Counted from the stretch's first letter, positions 8,115 through 17,502 are shown. The stretch: 64,000 bases of DNA from DASTBU01 sp035711845 (GCA_035711845.1 DASTBU010000069.1:7729-71728); one strand, 5' to 3'. Numbers and translations: made by a program. The notes: generated from the letters alone by a model not told the origin.

Positions 8115-9431
8115 TTGTGGCCGCTTCTGGCCTTTGGGGGCGCGGCGGCGAGCACCGCGATCCCGTTCGGCGTGCTCTGTATGGCGCTCGCGGTTCTCAC
8201 GAGGCCGCGAATCGAGGGCGCGCTCGACCGATCCCTTCTGCTGGTCACCGCTGCCGTTTTGCTTCAGCTCATCCCCTTCCCCGGCGGCCTGAATCCATGG
8301 CCGCCTGCCGAGGCCGTGCGTGACGCGCTCGCGCTGACGCCAATCCCCGCCGAGTCGTGGCGCCCGCTCACAATCAATGTACGGGACACAGCCTGGGCTG
8401 CATTCGAGGTGGCAGGCGCCGTCGCGCTGTTTCTCGTCGCCAGGGAACGTTTCCGCGTGCAGGGCGTGCGGCGCACGACCCGGGCGATTGCCGCCATCGG
8501 GTTCGGCGTTTCGTTGCTGGCGCTCGCTCAGGCGGCCACCGCCGGACACTCGATTTACTGGATCCCTCCGACGGCGGCGGAGGGCCCGCTGCCGTTTGGC
8601 CCGTTTGCCAACCGGAATCACTTCGCGACGTGGACACTCATGGCCCTGCCTGTCTGTGCCGGTTACATCATCGCCCGCACTGGTGCCAGACCTGGGCCGG
8701 CAGGCCGGCCGAACCCCGTGGCGCCGGTCCCCGACCTGCGAGACGACCGCACGCTCTTGCTGGCGGTGGCGGTGATGACGATGGTCATCGCGTTGGTCCT
8801 GTCGCTGTCGTGGACGGCATCAATCGGGATGGTGATCGCCTCACTCGCGTCGTTGATACTCGTCAGGCGGTCGTTCCATCCCGGGCGGTGGCTCGCGCTG
8901 GTGGGCCTGCACCTCGTGCTCGCGGCGGTAGCGCTCGGGTGGGCAGGCATGCCAACCATCCGCGATCGCATTGCGGGCCCGGATAGAGGTTCCGCGTACC
9001 GGACGGCGATATGGCGGGAAGCCGTGCCGGTCGTCCGCGACTTCGCCGCAACCGGAACTGGCGCGGGAACGTTCGCGCTCGCCATGCGCGTGTACCAGCG
9101 GACCGATCGACACGTGTACTTCAACCAGGCACAGAATCACTACCTTCAGATCGCCGCCGAAGGCGGGCTGCTGGTCGGCCTGCCCTTCCTGCTTGCGACC
9201 GCGGCATTCGTGCGAACCGCCCGGGAGCGTCTTGCCGCCGATCGATCCGGCGTCTGGTGGATCCGCGTCGGCGCCGCCGGCGGACTCGCCGCGGTTGCAG
9301 TCCAGAGCATCTGGGAGACGGGCCTGACGATGACGGCAAACGCCGCGCTGGCAGCTGTTCTCGCCGCGTTGGTGGTGCACGAGCGTCTTGATTCGCTCCC
9401 GCATTCGCCGTGGTCTTCGCGATCGTCGTGA
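8115..9431 (+). CDS. O-antigen ligase/polymerase family membrane protein
   Basis: Polytopic inner-membrane protein of at least 438 aa with roughly ten hydrophobic segments. The Wzy/WaaL-type signature is clear: F-G-P-F-A-N-R-N-H-F-A in a periplasmic loop, and later G-T-G-A-G-T-F followed by N-Q-A-Q-N-H-Y-L-Q-I-A-A-E-G-G. Family members transfer or polymerise lipid-linked glycans at the periplasmic face. The TTG start at 8115 is the first usual start codon in the hydrophobic region, but the frame is open about 100 bases further upstream, so the N-terminus may be longer. No other glycan genes are adjacent; the upstream regulatory-like-domain gene may share the transcript. Confidence 0.8.
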   Translation: MWPLLAFGGAAASTAIPFGVLCMALAVLTRPRIEGALDRSLLLVTAAVLLQLIPFPGGLNPWPPAEAVRDALALTPIPAESWRPLTINVRDTAWAAFEVAGAVALFLVARERFRVQGVRRTTRAIAAIGFGVSLLALAQAATAGHSIYWIPPTAAEGPLPFGPFANRNHFATWTLMALPVCAGYIIARTGARPGPAGRPNPVAPVPDLRDDRTLLLAVAVMTMVIALVLSLSWTASIGMVIASLASLILVRRSFHPGRWLALVGLHLVLAAVALGWAGMPTIRDRIAGPDRGSAYRTAIWREAVPVVRDFAATGTGAGTFALAMRVYQRTDRHVYFNQAQNHYLQIAAEGGLLVGLPFLLATAAFVRTARERLAADRSGVWWIRVGAAGGLAAVAVQSIWETGLTMTANAALAAVLAALVVHERLDSLPHSPWSSRSS

Positions 9432-9605
9432 TCGGGCTCAGTGCTGCCTTCCATAAATCCGGTGACGCACAAGGGCGCTGAGCGCGCCTCGCAAGGCGCG
9501 AGGAGGGAGAATACCGGGAGTATTTGACCGACGGGCAACGCCGCGAGCCGGGGTCCCTGTACCATTGACGAGTCCCTTTCATGAATCAATGGAACGATGA
9601 TTAGG
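9432..9605. other. Intergenic stretch before the repeat module
   Basis: No gene recognised. It contains a short GC-rich inverted stretch around 9485-9510 and a run of coding-like but low-complexity frames. It leads into the palindromic repeats of 9606-10641. Confidence 0.4.
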
Positions 9606-9700
9606 GGCTGTGGTAGCTGCGGAAACTGCGTTCTGCGCGGTTTTGCAGGGAGTGTGTGGGCGCGTTCTGTGCGTCCACAGCTCCGGCAGCTTCCACAGCC
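9606..9700. repeat. Long imperfect palindrome
   Basis: GGCTGTGGTAGCTGCGG (9606-9622) is the near complement of the sequence ending at 9700 (CCGGCAGCTTCCACAGCC), leaving a loop of about 60 bp. In RNA or single-stranded DNA it would form a stable stem. It lies at the left edge of the duplicated module. Confidence 0.6.
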
Positions 9701-9747
9701 CGGCGCTGCGGGGCTTTGTTGAGATAACAACGAGCTCGGCTGCCTCG

Positions 9748-10264
9748 CCGGCTCTGTCTCTGCAGTGCCGGAGCGGGCCTGTCGTCTCGGGCCTCCCGCT
9801 TCGCCCCACGGAGAAACATCCCCTCGCGGTGGCCTGACGATCCCGGCGGCGGCTCCGTTTTACTTCCTTCGCTGATCGCGTGGCTCAGCGGTCGGCCCGA
9901 TCCGACAGGCCCGCTCCGGCAGCAACCCTGCACAGCTTCAACAGTTGCCAGCGAGGCGCCGACGCCCGCGCGGCGGCGGCACCGCGCGACGGACGCCGTT
10001 GGAGCACACCGCGGCCGCGCGAAGCCGGAACGCGCCCGCAGCGATTCCCCGCGTCGACTCCCGTCCCTGTGATCCGCGTCGCTGTCACAGCCGCCGGCGC
10101 ATCTGTGCGCCTGGCGGATGTCGCCCTGATTGCTTCCTAGTCGACGCGGGAGCGGACGGGTCCGAGCGGAGGGCGCGTTCCCGGTGTGCGGAAGCCGGCG
10201 GCCCGGCGCGCGGCGCCGCCGCCGCGCGATCAGCGACAGCGAGCCACCACGCGCGATGCCGAAC
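9748..10264. repeat. Palindromic repeat module, copy 1
   Basis: Module built of three blocks: A (9748-9854), B (9856-9990) and C (10207-10264). A 41-bp stretch of block A (9767-9807) recurs identically at 10287-10327, and B recurs at 10475-10609. Within the module, GGAGCGGGCCTGTCG (from 9769) and its complement near 9904-9918 form inverted arms about 100 bp apart, so A and B are the two halves of a fold-back. No convincing coding sequence. Confidence 0.75.
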
Positions 10265-10267
10265 TGA

Positions 10268-10641
10268 AGGGCTCTGTCTCCGAAAGGCCGGAGCGGGCCT
10301 GTCGTCTCGGGCCTCCCGCTTCGCCCCGCGGAAAAACGGCCCCTCCGCGATGGCCTGACGATCCCGGCGGCGGCTTGGCTAGAACGCAGGCCAGTGGCCA
10401 ATCAGTTGGGCACCGGGGTCAACCGGTCGTCAGTGGCGAATCAGTGCCGCCGCCGATCGAGAGCGCTCCGGACCCGTTTTACTCCCTTCGCTGATCGCGT
10501 GGCTCAGAGGTCGGCCCGATCCGACAGGCCCGCTCCGGCCGGAGTCCGTGCACAACTTCAGCAGTTGGCGAGTCGCCGACGTCCGCGCGGCGCCGCCGCC
10601 GCGCGATCAGCGACATGGAGCCCGGCACGCGCGATGCCGAA
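10268..10641. repeat. Palindromic repeat module, copy 2
   Basis: Second copy of the A-B-C module: A at 10268-10375, about 100 bp of unique sequence, B at 10475-10609 and C at 10584-10641. The inverted arms are again present. The tandem order A1-B1-C1-A2-B2-C2 suggests duplication of a REP-like unit followed by divergence. It directly precedes a decayed IS110-type transposase. Confidence 0.75.
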
Positions 10642-10696
10642 TCCTGAGGCCTCGCCGCCGCTGGGTGATCGAGCGTGTCACGTGTGGCGTACGTGG

Positions 10697-10985
10697 ATAG
10701 GGACGGCGCCCGTCACCGAGAGGAGTGGACGGCGCCGACGCGGCATTGTCACCATGCGTTACGGCAACTCGCTCCCTGCGGGATGCGGCGTACCATTGGG
10801 GACGGACCGCCGCGCAGAACGACCCGGCGACACGCGCGTACTCTCAGTCGCTGCGGCAGCGGGGCGACAGTCATGCCAGGGCCTTGCGAAGCGTCACTGA
10901 CCGCTGCCTGCGGATGCTGTTTGGCTTGCTCGACCCTGGGCGGCTCTTTGATCCGAAGCATGCTCAGCGGTACCGGTTGCCGTTG
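10697..10985 (+). pseudogene. IS110-family transposase C-terminal remnant, frameshifted
   Basis: Two adjacent frames together read like the C-terminal Transposase_20 domain of IS110-type recombinases. The first frame gives I-G-T-A-P-V-T-E-R-S-G-R-R and ends T-M-R-Y-G-N; the next frame continues S-L-R-D-A-A-Y-H-W-G-R-T-A-A-Q, then L-R-Q-R-G-D-S-H-A-R-A-L-R and L-F-D-P. The switch of frame is near 10765-10775. The N-terminal catalytic DEDD region is absent. The gene is dead but shows that an element of this family once sat beside the palindromic modules; several IS110 elements target REP-like palindromes. Confidence 0.7.
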
Positions 10986-11156
10986 CCGTTGCCGTCGGGG
11001 CTTGACAGTGGTGGGGAGATCCGCCGCGCACGCCTGCGCGTTGGGGTGGTGAAGCGGGATGCATCGGCGGCCGAATGCCACCGTATGCGTGGACGTCAGC
11101 ACCCGGGCGAGCGTGGAATCCGTGGCGTCGGAGGCCAGGCGCACGCGTCGAGCAAC

Positions 11157-13643
11157 TCAGTACGCGACGAGCAGGCGTGCGGCGCGGTCGATTTCGGCCT
11201 CGCTCGGCAGGAAGCACTCCTCGAGCGGCGGCGAGTACGGCACCGGCGTGTCGAGCGCGCCGACGATCCTGACGGGGGCGTCGAGCGATTCGAACGCCTC
11301 CTCCTGGATGATCGCTGCGAGGCTCTCGCCGATCCCGCCCGTGCGTGAATCCTCGTGGACGATGAGGACGCGGTTGCAGTGTCGCGCCACCCTCAGGACT
11401 GCCTCACGGTCGAGCGGCACCAGGGATCGGAGGTCGAGCACGGCCGTCTCGATGCCATCCCTCGAGAGCGCGTCGGCCACGCGCAGCACCGAGTGCACGT
11501 ACGCCCCGTACGAGATGATTGCGAGGTCACCACCCGCTCGCCGCAGGGCGGCCTTCCCTGTCGGGATGGGCTCCGGTGGATCGTCGGGCAGGTGCTGCTT
11601 GATGCGGGGATCGCGGTAGAGCGCGATGTGCTCGTAGTAGAGCACCGGGTCCGCATCGGCCACCGCACTGGCCATCAACGCGCGGGCATCGTGCGGGGTC
11701 GAGGGCACGACGATCTTGAGACCAGGCGTGCGGTAGAACCACGGCTCGGTGTTCTGACTGTGATACGGCCCCGCGCTCCGCAGGCCGCCCCATGGCATGC
11801 GCACCACCATCGGCACCGATCCGCCCCAGCGATAACGAATCTTCGCGGCGTTGTTGACCAGTTGGTTGAACCCGGTGGCCACGAAGTCGTTGAACTGCAT
11901 CTCCCCGATGGGACGCTGACCGGCGAGCGCGGCGCCGACGCAGACGCCGAGCACGGCCCCTTCGGCCAGCGGTGAGTTCAGGATGCGATCGCCGAACTCC
12001 TTCAAGAGCGGCCGCAGGAGCAGGAACGCATTGCCGTAGTCGCCGCCGACGTCTTCCCCGAACACGAACACGCGCGGATCCGCGCGAAGCGCATCTCCGA
12101 GCCCGAGCATCACGGCCTCGAGGAACGTGCGGCCCTTGCGATCGAACGCCGGACCGGTCTCGAGCGGCGGCAGCGCGGGATCGAATTCAACCGCGGACCG
12201 CACGCGCTCGTCGAGCACTTCGACCCTGTGCCTCGGAGGCTCGCCCGCAAGCACGCCGGTACCCGCTTCTGCAGGCTCGGGCCATGGGGCCGCTATCACC
12301 GCCCGCGCCTCCAGTTCCACGAGCGACTCCGCCTCCCTCTTCAATTCCTCGAGATGCGTGGAGCCGATCAGCCCCTCGGCCACCAGGCGGGCCGTGTAGA
12401 GGGGAATCGGATCGCGCCTCGACCAGAAGGTGAACAGCTCGCGGTTGGCATACCCGGGATCGACGAGCGGGGGGTATTCCCAGGAGAGCTGCGGGTCCTT
12501 TCCGAGGTAGAGCATGTCGTCGTGATGCGCATGGCCGCACATGCGCATGCACACGAGCTCGATCAGCGCCGGGCCGAGACCGTTCCTCGCACGTTCGACG
12601 GCCCACGCGAATGCCGCTGCCACCTCGTCGGGATCGGTTCCGTCGATCGTGATTCCCGGAATGCCGTATCCGGCGGCCTTATCGGCGAACACTCGAACCG
12701 CCGATTGATCGCGAACCGGCGTCGACAGGGCCGTCTGGTTGTTCTGCACGCAGAAGATCGCCGGAAGCGTGCGCGCGCTGCAGAGATTGATCGCCTCGTG
12801 CCATTCACCGAGCGACGACCCGCCTTCTCCTATGAAGCACACGGCCACGCGGCCGGCGCGTTCGTGCGCGAACGCCATCGCCATGCCGGCAATCGTCAGC
12901 GCGCCGGTCGCGAGCGGCGCCGAGGGCGGCAGGATCCCGAACTCCATGTCGCCGATGTGGAGATCCTTGCCGTTCATCGGCGGGCCGGCTTTCGCCATCT
13001 GCCCCGAGAGCACCATCCGCACCGTGTCGGGCTCGGGCCGCATCGCGATCACCACGCCCAGATCGCGGATGACCGGAGCGATGACATCGCCTTCCCATCC
13101 TCGTGTTCCGCGATAGCGATCGCCGCGGCGCAGGCGGATTCCCGCGGCGTAGATCGCTTCCTGACCGAGCGATCGGAAGCCTTTTCCCTGGAAGGCGGCG
13201 TCCTTGTATCGGACCTCGCCCCCGGTGAAGAACGCCTTGAGCCGGTTGTCGATCGCCCGCGTCAGCACCATGCCGCGCAGGATCTCGCGACGCTCATCGC
13301 CTGTCAGCGAGGCTCGTATGGCCGCCCGGCGCAAAAAGCCCTCGCACCCCTCGCGGAGCTCGGCGTGTGCCTGTTCGAACCGCCGCAACGCACTCACACC
13401 TGGCGTCGTCTCGCCGATCCCGGCAAGCGGCACGGCATCGGGCGTGAGCCGCTTCGACAGCTCCGGGCCGAACGTCCTCGCAAGCTCCTCGAGCGTCTGG
13501 ACCGCCGTCGAACCGGACGGGCTCCTGGTCGCAGCGTCGAAGGCGGCGAGCGCGGGCCCAAGAGCGAATGGAAAGCGCTCGGTCACGAACGCGGCAAATC
13601 GGCTGGCGAGCCCCGAGATGGTAGGTGCGGTCGGTGCCGACAT
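11157..13643 (-). CDS. Fused alpha/beta E1 component of a 2-oxoacid dehydrogenase
   Basis: Thiamine-diphosphate-dependent decarboxylase that feeds the acyl group to a lipoyl E2 protein. The 828-aa chain joins an alpha-type part (residues about 110-440) with the TPP motif starting G-E-G-G at 272 and ending Q-N-N at 302, and a beta-type part (about 510-828) with G-E-D-V-G-G, an E-G-x-x-x-G-x-x-x-G-x-A-L segment and a transketolase C-terminal domain. Branched-chain 2-oxoacids, pyruvate or acetoin are possible substrates. No E2, E3 or lipoylation gene is adjacent, so it must act with subunits encoded elsewhere. It follows the thioredoxin gene after 32 bases and is probably cotranscribed with it. 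Confidence 0.9.
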   Translation of the reverse strand: MSAPTAPTISGLASRFAAFVTERFPFALGPALAAFDAATRSPSGSTAVQTLEELARTFGPELSKRLTPDAVPLAGIGETTPGVSALRRFEQAHAELREGCEGFLRRAAIRASLTGDERREILRGMVLTRAIDNRLKAFFTGGEVRYKDAAFQGKGFRSLGQEAIYAAGIRLRRGDRYRGTRGWEGDVIAPVIRDLGVVIAMRPEPDTVRMVLSGQMAKAGPPMNGKDLHIGDMEFGILPPSAPLATGALTIAGMAMAFAHERAGRVAVCFIGEGGSSLGEWHEAINLCSARTLPAIFCVQNNQTALSTPVRDQSAVRVFADKAAGYGIPGITIDGTDPDEVAAAFAWAVERARNGLGPALIELVCMRMCGHAHHDDMLYLGKDPQLSWEYPPLVDPGYANRELFTFWSRRDPIPLYTARLVAEGLIGSTHLEELKREAESLVELEARAVIAAPWPEPAEAGTGVLAGEPPRHRVEVLDERVRSAVEFDPALPPLETGPAFDRKGRTFLEAVMLGLGDALRADPRVFVFGEDVGGDYGNAFLLLRPLLKEFGDRILNSPLAEGAVLGVCVGAALAGQRPIGEMQFNDFVATGFNQLVNNAAKIRYRWGGSVPMVVRMPWGGLRSAGPYHSQNTEPWFYRTPGLKIVVPSTPHDARALMASAVADADPVLYYEHIALYRDPRIKQHLPDDPPEPIPTGKAALRRAGGDLAIISYGAYVHSVLRVADALSRDGIETAVLDLRSLVPLDREAVLRVARHCNRVLIVHEDSRTGGIGESLAAIIQEEAFESLDAPVRIVGALDTPVPYSPPLEECFLPSEAEIDRAARLLVAY

Positions 13644-13675
13644 CGGCCAGATGGTACTGCAGGTCCTGGCCGGCG

Positions 13676-14125
13676 TCAGCCTTCGACCGCCTGGCGGACA
13701 AATGCCTCGATATCGGCCGCAGGGCGCGCGCCCGACGTGCGGGCGACCTCACGACCGGCTGCAAACACCGCCATCGTGGGAATCGACCTGATGGAGTATC
13801 GGTCGCCGAGCTCGGGCAACGCATCCGTGTTGACCTTCACGACGGTCCAGCGGCCGGCGTTGCTGGCGGCCACCCGGACGATCTCCGGCGCAACCATGTG
13901 GCACGGCCCGCACCAGGGGGCCCAGAAGTCCACGACGACCGGTTGATCGGAGCCGCGAATCAGCGCGTCGAACGCCGACACAGAGGGAATCTCGACCGGT
14001 TCGGACGCCCCGGCCAGCATCGCGCCGCACTTACCGCATCGGGCTGTTCGTCCGAACGGGACGCGATTCCGTTGGCCGCATGAGGGGCACGCAACAATAA
14101 TCCCGCGCTCGTCCATTGAAGACAT
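13676..14125 (-). CDS. trxC: Thioredoxin 2 with N-terminal zinc ribbon
   Basis: Cytosolic disulfide reductase of 149 aa. The zinc ribbon is formed by C13/C16 and C30/C33, and the thioredoxin active site W-C-G-P-C is at residues 71-75, followed by the cis-proline region S-I-P-T. This arrangement is typical of TrxC/thioredoxin-2 proteins, which are often induced by oxidative stress. A GGAGGG-type sequence lies a few bases upstream of the first ATG codons (residues 1 and 4), and the exact start is uncertain by three residues. It leads into the E1 dehydrogenase gene. Confidence 0.93.
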   Translation of the reverse strand: MSSMDERGIIVACPSCGQRNRVPFGRTARCGKCGAMLAGASEPVEIPSVSAFDALIRGSDQPVVVDFWAPWCGPCHMVAPEIVRVAASNAGRWTVVKVNTDALPELGDRYSIRSIPTMAVFAAGREVARTSGARPAADIEAFVRQAVEG

Positions 14126-14138
14126 TGGAGGGATTGTA

Positions 14139-14166
14139 CAGGGTCAAGGGGTTCAGGGGTTTCCCC
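14139..14166. repeat. Short octamer array remnant (GGGTTCAA family)
   Basis: Three degenerate units (GGGTCAAG, GGGTTCAG, GGGTTTCC) between the thioredoxin start and the 3' end of the membrane-protein gene. Same family as arrays R7 and R12. Confidence 0.5.
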
Positions 14167-14174
14167 AGTCCCTT

Positions 14175-14927
14175 TCAGTCCGAAACCGCCAGCTCGCCAG
14201 GCACTATCGGGCGCGTTCGCGGGAGGAGGCCGCGGCGGGCCATGTTGCCGACGTAGGCGAGGATGCCGACGAACACCAGCAGCTTCACCAGATCCCACGT
14301 CTGTGCCCGGGGGAGAATCTTCCAGAGGAGCCACAGTACGGGCTGCGCGATGCAGACGGCCCAGACCGATCCGTAGAAGTAGCGGCGCTCATGACCCTCG
14401 TTCTGGGTGGAACGCTTTACTCTTGGCAGCATGCCGAGCGCGCCGAGCAGCCAGAGGGCGCCAACGATGGGGAAATACGCCGCCTCGTAGAATTCGCGCA
14501 GGCGCCAGTCACCGGTCAGGGCCGCCACGGACAGGCCGGCGATGTTCAGGACCGCGAAAGCGATCACCTCGCTCCAGGCCAGCGTGTAGCACACGCGCCG
14601 GTAGAGCGGGTTGGGCCGGTCCTCGGTGAACCTGATGATGTAGGGACGCGGCTCGACGCCAGGCAATCGTCCGCGCAGGCCGGCGATTCCCGTGCCGATG
14701 AGAACGGCGCCCAGCCACGAGGCCATCCGCGAATCGAAACCGCTCTCGAAGAGGTCGAAGGTCAGCGGACCGGGCGCGATGAAGAACACCCAGATCCAGA
14801 TGGGCCAGTGTGCCAGGCGGTAGCTGACCTTGTTGCGCTCGCGGATGCGGCGGTCGCTCGCAAGCTCGATCCGTTCCGCGTGGCCGAGCTGGCGTTCGTA
14901 TGAGGGTGGGAGAAGCGGCCAGGACAC
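14175..14927 (-). CDS. Polytopic membrane protein of unknown function
   Basis: A 250-aa protein with about five hydrophobic helices (W-P-I-W-I-W-V-F-F-I-A near residue 41, then around 92-105, 120-140, 152-166 and 190-205, with a last one near 218-232). The N-terminus is hydrophilic and charged and contains an E-R-x-K/N-K-V-S-Y-R-L segment. No catalytic motif is seen and I do not recognise the family. The opposite-strand ADOP permease gene begins 119 bases beyond its start, so the two are divergent and could share a regulatory region. Coding is supported by consistent high-GC codon use and the membrane pattern. Confidence 0.7.
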   Translation of the reverse strand: MSWPLLPPSYERQLGHAERIELASDRRIRERNKVSYRLAHWPIWIWVFFIAPGPLTFDLFESGFDSRMASWLGAVLIGTGIAGLRGRLPGVEPRPYIIRFTEDRPNPLYRRVCYTLAWSEVIAFAVLNIAGLSVAALTGDWRLREFYEAAYFPIVGALWLLGALGMLPRVKRSTQNEGHERRYFYGSVWAVCIAQPVLWLLWKILPRAQTWDLVKLLVFVGILAYVGNMARRGLLPRTRPIVPGELAVSD

Positions 14928-15045
14928 GATCGTGACGCTCGAGAAACCCTCACTCTAGCATGGCCCGCGATTCCGATGGGAAGCGTCCGATGGGAGGGAG
15001 ACGGCCCCGTGGAACAATACGGCGACTCCACGCGTTGAGGGGTGT

Positions 15046-17502
15046 ATGGAAACGCTGAGGCAGGATATGCGGCAGGGTGTCCGGATGCTTCTCAAGAGCC
15101 CCGGATTCACGCTCACCGTCACCTTGACGCTCGCCCTCGGCATCGGGGCGAACGCCGCGGTGTTCAGCATCGTGAACACGCTCCTCTTGAGGCCGCTGCC
15201 GGTTGCCGACCCGCAGAACCTGTACGTTCTCGCGACGGTCCACCAGGAGAACCAGGAGCCGCACCCGATCTCCTGGAAAGACTTCATCGACTATCGAGAG
15301 AGCCGGGTCTTCTCTGATGCGGCCGGCTATTCGATTGGGTTTGCTGGCCTGAGCGTCGACAACCGAGCCGACCGGATCGCGGTTGCCTATGTCACGGGGA
15401 ATTACTTCAGCATGCTCGGCGTGTCCCCGGCCCACGGACGTCTCATCCTTCCGGGCGAGGGGCAGGCCTACGGAGCAGATCCGCTCATCGTGCTCGGCCA
15501 CTCCTACTGGAAGGAGCGCTTCAACGGCGACCCGTCGATTGTCGGACGCACGGTGCAGGTGAACGCGAAACCGTTCACCGTGGTGGGCGTCGTGCCCGAG
15601 AGTTTTGTCGGAACGTACGCGCTCGTCGAATTCGAAGCATACCTGCCCCACGCGATGCTCCCGCAGGAGGAGTATCGGGAGACAACCGAGAAACGGGATA
15701 ATCACTCGATCCGCGTGCTCGCGCGCCTCGGACCGGGCATGTCCATGGCACGGGCTCAGGCGGGCCTCGACCTCGTGTCGAAGCAGCTCGAGCAGCAGTA
15801 TCCTGATACCAACCGCACCGTGCGGACCCGGCTGATTCCGGAGCGGCTCGCCCGTCCCGAACCGAATTCGGCCGACCAGAATCCCTATGTCGCGGGCGTG
15901 TTCCTCCTGCTGGTCGGGCTCGTGCTGCTGGTCGCGTGCGTCAACGTGGTGAACCTGCTCATGGTGCGAGCCACGGTGCGCCAGCGGGAGCTTGCCGTGC
16001 GCGCGGCGCTTGGGGCCGGGCGCAGGCGTCTCGTCCGGCAGCTGCTCACTGAGAGCCTCCTGCTGGCGCTGGCCGGCGGCGTCATGGGTGCCGCGATCGG
16101 CCGATGGTTGAGCGGGATGATCGCGCGCATTCCGTTGCCGGCCGACATCCCCATTCGCTTCGATCTGTCGTTCGACTGGCGCGTGTTTGCGTACATCGCT
16201 GCCGTCGCACTGGGATCCGGGCTGCTCGTCGGACTGCTGCCCGCCCTTCGCGCCTCGCGAGCGGACCTGAACGAGGTGCTTCGGGAAGGCGGACGCGGCC
16301 TCGCCGATGGTTCGACCCGGCAGCGGCTGCGCAGCGCGCTCGTTGTGGCGCAGGTCGCTGTTTCCCTGGTGGTGCTCGTGGCGGCGGGACTTCTTGTCCG
16401 GAGCGTGCAGCGGGCGCAGTCGGTCGATCTCGGGTTCGACTACGCGCAGGTTCTCAGCCTGTCGATGGACGTGTCCCAGCAGGGCGTGGACGAGGTGCGC
16501 GGCCGCGCGTTCTACCGTGCGCTCGAAGAGCGGATCCGCGCGCTGCCGGGTGTGGAATCCATCAGCTACGCCTACTCGGTGCCATTCGGTTATTACAACG
16601 TGGCGGAGTACCTCGAGATCGAGGGCAAGCCGGTCCCGAAAGACCAGCAGCGCGCCGCCGTCTCGTACAACGCCGTCGGCCCCGACTACTTCGAGACCAT
16701 GCGTATTCCGCTCCTGCGCGGCCGGACGTTCACGGCGCAAGACGATCAGCGGGCGCTGAAAGTCGCGGTCATCAACCAGTTGATGGCGGATCGGATGTGG
16801 CCGGGTGAGGACGCCATCGGTCGCCGCTTCCGTGCCCAGGGCGCCGACTCGCCGTGGATCGAGGTCGTCGGCATCGCCAAGGACGGCAAGTACAACTACA
16901 TCTTCCAGGATCCGACGATGTACTACTTCGTGGCGCTGGAGCAGGACTACCGTGCCATGCGCGCGATGCACGTCAGAACGGCCGGATCCCCCGAAGCGCT
17001 CGCGCCAGCGGTGCAGCGCGAGGTTCGCGCGCTCAATCCGCAGCTGCCCGTCTACGATGTCCGGTCGATGCGGCGCATGCTCGACGGACCAAACGGTTTC
17101 TTCCTGCTCCACATGGGCGCCCTCTTCGGAGGCGCCTTGGGCCTGCTCGGACTGGTGCTGGCACTCATCGGAATCTACGGGGTCGTGTCCTTTACTGCCA
17201 GCCAGCGCACACAGGAAATCGGCGTCCGGATGGCGCTCGGCGCCCAGCGGAGGGACATCCTCCGACTTGTCGTCGGAGGCGGCCTCACCCTGGTCGTGTG
17301 CGGCATCATCCTCGGCCTCGCCGCCGCGCTGGGCGTCTCCCGGCTGATGGGAAACCTCCTGTTCGGCATTTCTTCAACCGATACGCTGACGTTCGTCACG
17401 GTCCCGCTCGCACTCGCGACGATGGCCCTCGTCGCCTCCTACGTCCCTGCGCTGCGGGCGACGAGGATCGACCCGATCAAAGCGCTCAGGTGCGACGGGT
17501 GA
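15046..17502 (+). CDS. ADOP-type ABC transporter permease (FtsX/MacB fold)
   Basis: Large inner-membrane permease of 818 aa. It has the duplicated layout of the acidobacterial orphan permeases: a first helix after R-M-L-L-K-S-P-G-F-T with A-L-G-I-G-A-N-A-A-V-F, a MacB-like periplasmic domain, an FtsX domain near 280-400 (R-E-L-A-V-R-A-A-L-G-A), a second periplasmic domain, and a second FtsX domain near 690-810 (R-T-Q-E-I-G-V-R-M-A-L-G-A). No ATPase gene is adjacent. FtsX/MacB permeases usually move or sense molecules across the envelope by mechanotransmission; the substrate of ADOP proteins is unknown. It lacks the PadR-linked N-terminal segment found in the copy at 60.6-63.3 kb. A second ADOP gene follows after the element at 17537-18109. 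Confidence 0.93.
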   Translation: METLRQDMRQGVRMLLKSPGFTLTVTLTLALGIGANAAVFSIVNTLLLRPLPVADPQNLYVLATVHQENQEPHPISWKDFIDYRESRVFSDAAGYSIGFAGLSVDNRADRIAVAYVTGNYFSMLGVSPAHGRLILPGEGQAYGADPLIVLGHSYWKERFNGDPSIVGRTVQVNAKPFTVVGVVPESFVGTYALVEFEAYLPHAMLPQEEYRETTEKRDNHSIRVLARLGPGMSMARAQAGLDLVSKQLEQQYPDTNRTVRTRLIPERLARPEPNSADQNPYVAGVFLLLVGLVLLVACVNVVNLLMVRATVRQRELAVRAALGAGRRRLVRQLLTESLLLALAGGVMGAAIGRWLSGMIARIPLPADIPIRFDLSFDWRVFAYIAAVALGSGLLVGLLPALRASRADLNEVLREGGRGLADGSTRQRLRSALVVAQVAVSLVVLVAAGLLVRSVQRAQSVDLGFDYAQVLSLSMDVSQQGVDEVRGRAFYRALEERIRALPGVESISYAYSVPFGYYNVAEYLEIEGKPVPKDQQRAAVSYNAVGPDYFETMRIPLLRGRTFTAQDDQRALKVAVINQLMADRMWPGEDAIGRRFRAQGADSPWIEVVGIAKDGKYNYIFQDPTMYYFVALEQDYRAMRAMHVRTAGSPEALAPAVQREVRALNPQLPVYDVRSMRRMLDGPNGFFLLHMGALFGGALGLLGLVLALIGIYGVVSFTASQRTQEIGVRMALGAQRRDILRLVVGGGLTLVVCGIILGLAAALGVSRLMGNLLFGISSTDTLTFVTVPLALATMALVASYVPALRATRIDPIKALRCDG

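Noticed and set aside
9601..10900. Several overlapping frames of 100-260 codons in the repeat region
   Set aside because: All are arginine- and alanine-rich, conflict with one another, and follow the duplicated palindromic module rather than codon usage; only the transposase remnant is kept.
14950..17112. Long open frame of 720 codons on the minus strand
   Set aside because: It is antisense to the ADOP permease gene, has no domain, and reflects the high-GC third codon positions.
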